Positions 55,909 through 64,000 of a stretch of 64,000 nt of DNA are shown one piece after another (within the stretch, counting starts at the first letter, position 1; each line of letters starts with the position of its first letter). The notes beneath the pieces were generated by a model, which searched no databases, was not told the DNA's origin, and saw only the letters and a program-made list of their open reading frames with translations. The stretch is taken from positions 5,952,001-6,016,000 of the forward strand of contig JAQOTA010000050.1 in NCBI GenBank assembly GCA_029532415.1, in the 5' to 3' direction. The stretch is from Marasmius tenuissimus (taxonomy: Eukaryota > Basidiomycota > Agaricomycetes > Agaricales > Marasmiaceae). The translations under genes were made by a program, and so were the position numbers.

Positions 55909-58900
55909 TATATACCGCGTCAAGTCACGCTTTGCCCTGTAAAAAAATTTGTTCGATCGTGAGTTACACTTTCCGCTTCCGGTGAACAATGGACTTTTAG
56001 TACACAGCCACGAAAGTCATGTGACCGCATCTTATTGTCCTCGAGGCTAAGCGAACGCGTAATTTAACGCGACCCCTTCCCTCCGCTGTTCACCATCGTG
56101 ATGGGCCATGGTTCCATTCGATTGAGACGGATCGACAATGCGGTTATCCCCGCTTCTGGGATTCGTATTCGTATTGTGGACCTGCAGTTGACGGCTGTGG
56201 CACCTCATTGTTACGTGACACCTCTTCAACTTCCATTAAAGGGTTCAGCAAGAGACCCAAGGGAACCTCGAAAAGGGTGTTAAGCGATATGGAGGGAATG
56301 GCTGGTGGTGGGAACAATGATGTAGATTGCTATGGCGAAGCAATTTTTTTTCGGTTCCGTCGCTGTGATGACTGGTCACTGAGATGATGCATATGGACCA
56401 CGGTGGGTTTTCCTCCCGTTCATTTTGCATTCGAGCTAGAAGCAATTCCTGGAATGAAACAGCCACTCTTCTTCCTCGCACGACCTAGATGGCCATCAAG
56501 ATTTCAGCAAGAAAGTCCTTGGAGATTGGGATTTGGAAGAGACGTACAAGTAGTCGGGCATGGTTCGAACGATACCTTCGCGCATACGACGATACGGCCA
56601 TGACTTGTTCTTCTGGACCACCGAAGCCCAAAATCCTTCAAACAACCTGGCAGTTCGTGGATGATTAGCGCGAGTGATTGAATGTAGGTGGCGACCGCAC
56701 TAGAGTGACCTTCTCGACCCACGTCAGATAATGCAACGAGTTCCGCACTAGAAGGTTCAGAGATAGCGCGAGACGGTTGATAGCCTTTCCGATGCGAGAG
56801 AGCCTCCACAAGAGATCCAAGTCGGCAGAACGGTCTGAACAACGGCCCCAGCTTGAGCACAAGACCCCCCTCAGGTGTCCTGGTCCAAGAACGTCTAAGG
56901 CTGTTGCCTGATACGCCCCCACCCAAATCAAAATGAAGGTCTACAAGCGATCTGATACCAAAGAAAACGACAGCTCTAGTGTCCCTCTGCTGCGATCTTC
57001 AAGACTACATCGAGAACGCCGTGAGAGACACCCAACACAAAGGACAAGGACAACATACCAGTTGACTTCCGAGTTCTCGAAGCTCGGAAAATCCGGATTC
57101 CGTGGGGTCTGGTAGTTTTCTCGAAACGAAATGGAATCTGCAAGAGGTCCGAGTGAGAGAAACGACCGCTCCGATCCCATTATGCCTGCTCTGAAGAATC
57201 TGTGTGAGGAATCGCTGTCGAAGAAAAGAAGAACGTACCGACTGAGTTGTGAGTCCACCGTGCCCAAGAAGTCCAGGTTCTGCACCCTTCAGCAATCTCC
57301 GGCTCAAAAGCCGTCCTGCAGTCAAGTTTGCCCGATGTGTTCGATTTCGATGGACTATGAAGCTCATTCGACGGTTTTCTGTGTGCACGAAGGTCACTTT
57401 GAGAGACTTGAACATCTTCAAACCAAACGACTATGTTGAAGGCCCAAATCTGCGTGAAACCATCAACAGTTTGCTTCATCGAGAAGAAAACGAAAGAAAC
57501 GTTACCTTTCTCTTGCCTTTATCCATTAGAATGGGAGATCATCCACGTTGTGGACAACAGAACAAAATGGACAGAGTTGAGGACGCCTCATTGTTCAATG
57601 GAAATGGTTGGAGGAAAGGTTCGGGGACACCGCCACCTGCATCCTTTGTCTCCCTCTCGCCATTACCCACAACCCACAATGCGCACGACGGCCTTTCCAC
57701 AATTCTCTCACCAGCTTGCTCGTCATATATTCAGCCATTATCACCGCCAGATTCAGATCGCCAGTCATCCACGAGAAATAGCTTGTTTCTTTCCTTGTAC
57801 TGAGACTAGCAGAAACAGACAGACCTGACGGTTGCGAAAACATGAACGTTGGGTTTCTGCTCGTCGACTTCGACCGACGGCACTGAAATAGGTGACCAGG
57901 AAGATGTCAGTTTGCCTTTTTTTTTCAGATCTATATATCTTTTTTTCTGACGGTAGTCCCATTCAGGCTCGCTCGCAGGTAGTCGCGTCTCACCTGCCTT
58001 ACCAGCCTCTTCAACCTGAGAGCCGCAGTTTCATCTATCTCTGAAAAGTTTGGATTGAGGAGAATGGTCGTTAGAACTTGAAGAGCGAGGTGACAGTCGA
58101 CGCCAATGGCCGCCTTAGAGGTGCGTTTGTCTTCCGTCTTTACTTAGCTTTTTCTTCCTTTTTTATCTCTGCTCACGTCGCCTCGATTCTAGGTCACTCC
58201 GAACTCGCAGTATTGCTAGAATACGCAAAAAAGGACTCGCGTTGTCTATTGGAACACTCCGCCGAGGGCTTCAGAAAGCCTAACTTCGTCGTCCGCGCTC
58301 TCATGAATCAGCCAAGAAACCCACAGTCTCCGACTCGAAGAAACTGCTCGTCCGCTCATTACATGGGAGTCCAAGTCACCTAGCGGAGAGTCAGAAAACT
58401 TCTCGAAGAGCGCTGGCTTGTCTCTGGTCCTTTACATTTGTTACTCGCACCACCTCTTTCATTGGGACTCAATCATTTCAACCACAGGTGGGTTTTACTA
58501 CTCCTCGATTGAGTTCGCAGCATTAACATAAATCCGCAGCCCAAAACGCACGTACGGCACAGACAAACTCTCTGCTCTCACACCGGAAGGAACATGAGAC
58601 GCCCAACACTCAAAATTTTCCGGTACAGGGCCATTCGTTCTCAGCGCCACCAAGGTCACCGTCATGAATGAATTCATAATCGACGACCTACGGGGACCTA
58701 CTAGTACACGCTGATCGGCGTTTCGTTACCCTGGGGCCTAATACCTATCATCTATGTGCTGCTGCCGCGAATGAATTTGGTGTCAAGGAATTTCATACAA
58801 CGTCTATTCTATTTACCACGCCATCTTTCACCGGAGCGACGACGCTGGAACGGACCGGAAGTTCTGTGCACCATGTTTCGCTTCCTTCACTGTTCAGACG

Positions 58901-59684
58901 TTCCGGACTAGACGACAGGGTGGACTTGGGTGTGGTGAGGGTCGACGGGCTAACAAGACGGGGAGGTTCGTCGGATGTGGTCGAGGGATATGAGTCGACA
59001 TCTCTCTCTCAGCACTATTGTGCCCGGAGTGTCGCCAGCTCGTAGTCGAAAACCTGCCCAGGGTCAACTGGCGCGTCTAGTTCCTGACCGGAAAGGAGAT
59101 ATAGATCGTTGGGTTGCCAGCTGTACAGACATTGAGGTACGTTTACCCACATATCCCAATTGCCCATTGCTGACGGTGTCTCCTGGGCAGCAGCACGCGG
59201 ATGTTGGTTCAGCGCTGCACCGTACCAGACAGCGAAAGGACGAACGCCTTGGCCAGAACTACTTCGGAGCAACCGTACGAAATCCGTGACGACGGCAACA
59301 AAATACCATACTCATAATGGTACTGGAAGATGAGGCAACATACCTTCCTAGGAAGGACCGAAGACTCGGCTGAAGGGTGCTCAAGGCATTATTACGATGG
59401 CAGCCTTGCGGGATCGAGTTGAGGTACGTTTTCGCAATATGTCGTTCAGCACCTGGTCCCTGATGGCGCTTTCATAGGGCACATTGGATTTTCGGACATT
59501 CCACGTTGCTTTACATTGCCGTGTGCATAGACTACGCACTCAAATGTGAATAGACAAGATTTGAGAAGACGAATACAGGACAGCTTCCTACCAACTCGTA
59601 CGAACGCAAGCCAACATACATACTCTCTACCCAGAACCGAAGCCGGCGTGCGGTACCCAACTCTAACCGTACACTGCCATTCTA
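55909..59684. other. Region with no resolved gene
   Basis: Many overlapping frames under 185 codons lie on both strands (56504-57843). An ATG-less open stretch at 58712-59042 (plus) reads FVTLGPNTYHLCAAAANEFG onward, so an exon or a decayed gene may lie there. I could not connect these into a model or name a family. The first 100 bp hold the promoter side of the HSP20-domain gene. Confidence 0.3.
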
Positions 59685-60377
59685 TCATGTCTGCATTTTC
59701 TCTCCAGAATCAACATCCATATCTTGGCCATTCCCGACCTCTTTCTCTCCCTCCACCTCCGTCACGACGTCCTCATCCGCATCAGCCACCTCATCTCTCC
59801 ACCCCTTGATGAACTCCTCCCTGGGCACTCGCGGCTCACCAAGCGCTACGAGCCCAGGCGTAAGCTCACCCTCCTTCTCCTTTTCCGCCTTGATAACGAC
59901 AGTATCAGCTGCCCAATCCCCGGCAAGTTCGTCATCGTTGGTATACACAGACTTGACGAGTTGAACGAAGTTCTGTACGGTCATCTTCCCCGAACCGGGA
60001 TCAACACCGAGTGTCGCGTTGTAGAGTTTGGATAGTATCCTCGATACTGGGATGCCCAAGGCCGGATCCTCAAATGTAGATGGCCCTAGACCTGGAGGCG
60101 ATACAGGTCGCGTGGATGGCACTTGTGGGTTTATCGATTCGGTGTCGTACTCGCCCTCGGCTGGTTCTGAAGATGGGGATTCGTGACGAGTTGTCGTCGT
60201 TGCCGATCGGGAGGAAGGATGGACCAGCAAATAACGTGGTAGTCCACTGGGAAGGACCGGTGTAGATTGGTCCTGCAGCAGCAGCACATCGGGAGTAGAG
60301 CCAGCTGAGCCCGGCGTCTCTACAGTAGATTGGGGTGGTTCGACTGCTGTGGACATTGGTGTCGTTGGGGAGAGCAT
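59685..60377 (-). CDS. Hypothetical protein, 230 aa, single exon
   Basis: Not recognised. The frame is long for this window and its codons look protein-like. The N-terminal 100 residues are P/S/T-rich. A middle part (VSRILSKLYNATLGVDPG, then FVQLVKSVYTNDDELAGDWA) could fold as helices, followed by a charged stretch with VPREEFIKGWRDEVADAD and an acidic tail. No membrane segment or signal peptide. ATG 60377 has further in-frame ATGs just after it (for example MSTAVEPPQ). It is divergent from the F-box gene at 61031. An intron near the 3' end cannot be excluded. Confidence 0.55.
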   Translation of the reverse strand: MLSPTTPMSTAVEPPQSTVETPGSAGSTPDVLLLQDQSTPVLPSGLPRYLLVHPSSRSATTTTRHESPSSEPAEGEYDTESINPQVPSTRPVSPPGLGPSTFEDPALGIPVSRILSKLYNATLGVDPGSGKMTVQNFVQLVKSVYTNDDELAGDWAADTVVIKAEKEKEGELTPGLVALGEPRVPREEFIKGWRDEVADADEDVVTEVEGEKEVGNGQDMDVDSGEKMQT

Positions 60378-61030
60378 GGTTGGTGTCGTTTGGACGGTCG
60401 GGATGGGATTGTGATGATGGTGTTGATTAGAGCTGCAGATTCTCGCCTCGTTATTTCCCCCCTCCCTCCACTTTGTCGCCCCAACATCAACAATCTGAAG
60501 CGACGCGTCATCGAGTTTGTGACATGGAAAAAAACGCGTTTTACACGTGTTGTGACAGTTGGTGTAACGATCCCGATCTCTTTACTTATGTAACGTAGGG
60601 AGCCAATTTTGGACATTGATCGGCACCAGCCAACACCCCGTCTTGGGCCCCTTTTCTTTTCCCTTGTCCTCTTCATGATATTCCTCGAGCACAGTCATCT
60701 GGAAAAGGAACCGAGAATGTAGAGCTGCAATGTTTCATCCTGGAACAACACTACTAGGGTCGTATGACCGTAATTTTGATCGAGACTTGTCAGGAGGGTT
60801 CCTTTCGAATGCGAATCGCCCGAAGAAGGTTAATCGTCATCTGCATTCTTCCAAGATCTTGTAAAATTTCTTGCTCTTATAGGCCTCGATATTTGACCCC
60901 TTCGATACGACGGTCAGGATCAACCCACATCGACACCCGCTTCTTTCTTCTGCAGTTTCTTCCTCTACAAAGTGAGCTCCATCTAATCCCTGCACGGTTT
61001 GGACATTCTAACAGCCTATGTTCAGGCAGG

Positions 61031-63004
61031 ATGACAATCACAGTTAACGGCGTTGACTGGGATGAACCCTCATTGGAACTTCGTCCTCTGTCCATGACCT
61101 TACCATCGCAAATCACCCCTCTTGACATCATCCGCCAATTTCACGACCCGTCTACGAGGGAAACCTCCCACATCCTCGCGCTCATCGCCATTGAGGAACA
61201 GGATGCCTCGATTGTACGGAAACAGATACAGCCGCTACAATCAAGACTGGATGCCCTCATCTCAGACAAACGACGCTCTACCCTCCAACCATTCGGTTCT
61301 AACGAGCTCCTCGAGTTGGAAAGAATCCAGCGTGAGCTCAATACGCTGTTCTCATACGACCAACGCATCATGGAGCTCCGGCACATCGTCTCGGTTGTGC
61401 GTCGGGTTCCGTTCGACCTGTGGGAGCGAATTTTCTCCCTGGCCTCCGCATGCGACAGGGATAGCTGTCCCACATTCAGCGTTGTCAAAGCCCGAGCTCC
61501 CGAAGATGATGAAGGCGATCCTCAGCCTCGATGCACATGTGCCTGGAAGTTCCCAGGTGCCTCCCTCTCCCAAGTCTGCACTCGTTGGAGAATGCACGTG
61601 GGGGGGATACCTCGCCTTTGGTCTCGCTTCTCTATTAACCTCGACGAATTCCCGGCGCGTCTCCAGCCACTTTTGGAATTCTATAAACGAACCGTTCAGG
61701 ATCAAGGGCATCCTCTGGAGATGCGTCTCGTCGCTACACGCAGCGTCTCGACGTGGGGGCAAATTCTCCCTGTACCAAACGTGCCACCAGCTAAACGGGC
61801 AATCGAAACGTTGCTAGCCATCTTCTCTCAGTGCCGGCTTTTGAATTTGAACCTCGCTCACGACTTCATCCGCTCCGCCCTCAATTCCCCACCGACGAGC
61901 GGATGGAAAGCTGTCTCCCCCGCTCTAACTACCTTCGCCTTGCGACTGGGATACCCAGGATCCCAAAACTTCGACCGGAACCGATGGCTCTGGGACGCTA
62001 TCCGTACAGGTGCACCGAATCTGAGGAACGTTACGATATCCGAGCTTCACAATTTCCAGCCCGAATTAACGGTTCTTCCCTACCACCAACTCACCTCGTT
62101 GGATGTCGACCGCCTGTCGGAACTCCCGTCTCGAAATCTAAGGAAGCTTCTCCCGTTGTGTACGTCCCTAGAGAAGCTCAAAATCGGGTATTACGACCCG
62201 CCGGAGGGACCTGGGACGGGTCTCCCCGCTGTGGAGGTACCTACGCTGCGCGAGCTGAACGTGACCGTGATGCAGTTCCCTGACCAGCTCGTCCCGTTGT
62301 TTCGAGAACATACATTCCCTCACCTCCGGACGCTCAAAATCTCGCTACGCTCGTCGCAAGCGTCGCTCAGGCACAGCAGTTGGGTGTCGAAAAGGGACAA
62401 TTGGGATTCAGGGTTCTTGGACCATCTGAGGGCGTCGGTCAGGTCTCTCGAGAGACTTTCGTTCGATTTGGATAATCCCCAGATTCCGGATGGGTCGTTA
62501 CCGGTGCTGCCGATCATACGGGTTTGTACCGCCGTGAAGTGGCTTGATCTTCGTTTGGGACTTGGCCCAGAGCCTATGCATCACCGAAATGCCGTCGTCA
62601 TAGACCTGCTCCAAAAATTCAAGTTACGTACGGATTTAGACCCAGGCGAACCGGAAGCACTCGAGCGACGGAGTCTTGTTCCTCGGTTAGAGAAGCTATC
62701 GATCAGGGACGAGTGGTTACAGCAGCCCACGAATGGCGACGTTCAGCTGATGCTCGATGTGCTTGAGTCGAGGATGAGAGGTGGGGTGGGACTTGGGAGA
62801 TTGGAGGCGTTCGAGATGATCTACGGGCCTTCGCCACCGGCCAAAAAGAAATCACAATCTCCTTACGAACTTCACTATGTGGCTCGCGAGGACACCGTTG
62901 GTCGGGCAGATCAGAGAATTAGAAATATTCGGGAGCGTGGGGCTGCTTGTGTGATCGAGAGAGCTGATCCCAATGGAATGGTATACGGGCTTATTTGGCC
63001 ATGA
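61031..63004 (+). CDS. F-box-like protein, 657 aa
   Basis: Predicted SCF substrate adaptor. The start ATG 61031 (MTITVNGVDWDEPSLELR) is chosen because the same beginning recurs in the tandem paralogue at 63650; an in-frame ATG at 60764 lies in the 5' UTR. A 5' UTR intron (GTGAGC near 60979, CTAAC, TTCAG near 61026) precedes the start. A helical N terminus (SHILALIAIEEQDASIVRKQ) is followed by the F-box-like part, about 124-195: RRVPFDLWERIFSLAS and LSQVCTRWRMHVGGIPRLW. The remainder has LRR-like repeats ending GMVYGLIWP and TGA. It has no intron in the coding part, unlike most genes here. The target is unknown. Confidence 0.82.
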   Translation: MTITVNGVDWDEPSLELRPLSMTLPSQITPLDIIRQFHDPSTRETSHILALIAIEEQDASIVRKQIQPLQSRLDALISDKRRSTLQPFGSNELLELERIQRELNTLFSYDQRIMELRHIVSVVRRVPFDLWERIFSLASACDRDSCPTFSVVKARAPEDDEGDPQPRCTCAWKFPGASLSQVCTRWRMHVGGIPRLWSRFSINLDEFPARLQPLLEFYKRTVQDQGHPLEMRLVATRSVSTWGQILPVPNVPPAKRAIETLLAIFSQCRLLNLNLAHDFIRSALNSPPTSGWKAVSPALTTFALRLGYPGSQNFDRNRWLWDAIRTGAPNLRNVTISELHNFQPELTVLPYHQLTSLDVDRLSELPSRNLRKLLPLCTSLEKLKIGYYDPPEGPGTGLPAVEVPTLRELNVTVMQFPDQLVPLFREHTFPHLRTLKISLRSSQASLRHSSWVSKRDNWDSGFLDHLRASVRSLERLSFDLDNPQIPDGSLPVLPIIRVCTAVKWLDLRLGLGPEPMHHRNAVVIDLLQKFKLRTDLDPGEPEALERRSLVPRLEKLSIRDEWLQQPTNGDVQLMLDVLESRMRGGVGLGRLEAFEMIYGPSPPAKKKSQSPYELHYVAREDTVGRADQRIRNIRERGAACVIERADPNGMVYGLIWP

Positions 63005-63649
63005 GTCGGGAGGTTTACTATATCAGCGAGTCGAGGTAGTGACTGTAGTTTGTGAACCTGTACTTGTATCATTGAGATCCCAATATGTAGCGTTGTACTT
63101 TTCAACGTATCGTCTCCCGAATGAAATTAAACATACTGAGGTACTTAATCCCACAATTGACAGTCCATTCATGACGGCCTTGAATCTTGACCTGCCGAGT
63201 TTTTGCGTTTCTCACCCCTGAAAACAACCTCCGACCCTATGCCCCCCATCCCGATGGCTGGGCAACTGATATTCCTTTTTTAGGCTGTATGGAATGTTAC
63301 AGTTGTAATATTGCATTTTAAAACAACGTGAGTGACATTTGACTTTGACGTTTGTGATTGAGAGTTTGAGAAGATCTCCTGCCGAATGTCATTCTCCCCG
63401 CTCCCGAAGGCAAAATTCAAGAACATATTATTACATGCTTCCGAAGTTTCACGTCTTCACGACCGTCCACTCAGAGTTTATATGAATAATCCTGCGCGGT
63501 AGAAAAAAAAGGGACCTTCTAACTCCCTATTCTTGTTTTCACAACCCTCTACAACGTAAGTTCCCACCCATTTCTGGACGATTTATATCTTTGACGAGCT
63601 CTATCTAGGCATCTCGAGCCTTCCTACAGCTATCCTCTACACTAACAAG
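63005..63649. other. Spacer between tandem F-box paralogues
   Basis: Holds the 3' UTR of the first gene and a 5' UTR of the second with a probable intron (GTAAGT at about 63555 to CTATCTAG at about 63608). No gene seen. Confidence 0.5.
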
Positions 63650-64000
63650 ATGGTTATCACGGTCAATGGCGTCGACTGGCAAGAACCATCATTAGAACTT
63701 CGGTCGCTATTCGATGATTCACCATCCCAGCTCGTCCCCCTCGACATCATTCGTCAATTTCACTACCCGTCTCCAAATGAAACCTCTCACATCCTCTCTC
63801 TCATTGCTATCGAGGAGCACCATGTCTCGACCTTACAGGAGCAATTGCAGCCCCTGCGGTCAAGACTGGAGCCCCTTATCTCGGCAAAACCACACCGCAT
63901 AAAACGACTGCGTCCTAACGAGCCTTCCGAGTTGGACAAAATTCAGCAGGAGGTGGATGCCTTAGAAACTATCAAAGCACCACTCGAGCAGCGCGCCCGA
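63650..64000 (+). CDS. F-box-like protein, tandem paralogue (5' end only)
   Basis: The frame starts MVITVNGVDWQEPSLELRSL and runs open to the window end, parallel to the gene at 61031 (DIIRQFHYPSPNETSHILSL versus DIIRQFHDPSTRETSHILAL). Only the first 117 codons are in view, before the F-box itself, so the function is taken from the paralogue. The two lie head to tail, a local duplication. Confidence 0.75.
   Translation, partial: MVITVNGVDWQEPSLELRSLFDDSPSQLVPLDIIRQFHYPSPNETSHILSLIAIEEHHVSTLQEQLQPLRSRLEPLISAKPHRIKRLRPNEPSELDKIQQEVDALETIKAPLEQRAR

Noticed and set aside
60764..61030. N-terminal extension of the F-box frame to ATG 60764
   Set aside because: The paralogue starts at the equivalent of 61031, and a 5' UTR intron with CTAAC and TTCAG lies in the extension.
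1..64000. CRISPR array, prophage, bacterial operons, rRNA genes
   Set aside because: No regularly spaced repeats or rRNA-like sequence were seen; the spliced genes and families are eukaryotic.

Overview
The window looks like nuclear DNA of a mushroom-forming basidiomycete (Agaricomycetes). Genes are split by many 50-65 nt introns with GT...AG ends and CTAAC/CTGAC-like branch points. The protein families are typical of that group: expanded G-alpha subunits, DUF6534-type seven-helix membrane proteins, F-box/LRR-like proteins, GMC oxidoreductases, and a large Agaricomycete-only family of unknown function. The assignment rests on recognised families and splice style; no marker gene is present.

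Layout. At 1-503 there is the probable 3' end of an unidentified gene. At 1668-8036 lies a complete Ty1/copia LTR retrotransposon: two 310-bp LTRs that look identical, a 5-bp target duplication TGACG, a half-tRNA-iMet primer site, and one intact 1801-codon Gag-Pol frame. From 10855 to 15868 (minus) are two unknown proteins, one of 1014 aa in 14 exons and one of 175 aa in 3 exons. An F-box protein follows at 18784-20553 (plus). Two GMC oxidoreductase copies lie tail to tail (21860-24528 plus, 24843-27998 minus); both carry disabling lesions. From 29837 to 36389 are three housekeeping-type genes: a fumarase-superfamily lyase resembling 3-carboxy-cis,cis-muconate cycloisomerase, a NIPA-type magnesium transporter and an oxysterol-binding protein. 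A tRNA-Val with intron sits at 38982-39075. A divergent G-alpha subunit with 13 exons (41331-43738) faces a DUF6534 membrane protein (45694-47266, minus). The apparently intact third GMC gene is at 48282-51508 (minus). A tRNA-Glu with intron is at 52825-52925, and a long HSP20-domain protein at 53996-55908 (minus). The right edge holds an unknown 230-aa protein and two tandem F-box paralogues, the second cut by the window end.

Function. There is no clear pathway cluster. The GMC oxidases and the muconate-type lyase could both act on aromatic compounds, but that is inference. The strongest unusual theme is very small coding exons: 4 and 21 nt in the G-alpha gene, 8 nt in the GMC family, 13 nt in the DUF6534 gene, 15 nt in the NIPA gene, and an 8-nt first coding exon in the F-box gene. 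Several of these encode parts of nucleotide-binding motifs. In one GMC copy the 8-nt exon itself has decayed. I found no CRISPR array, no defence system and no rRNA.
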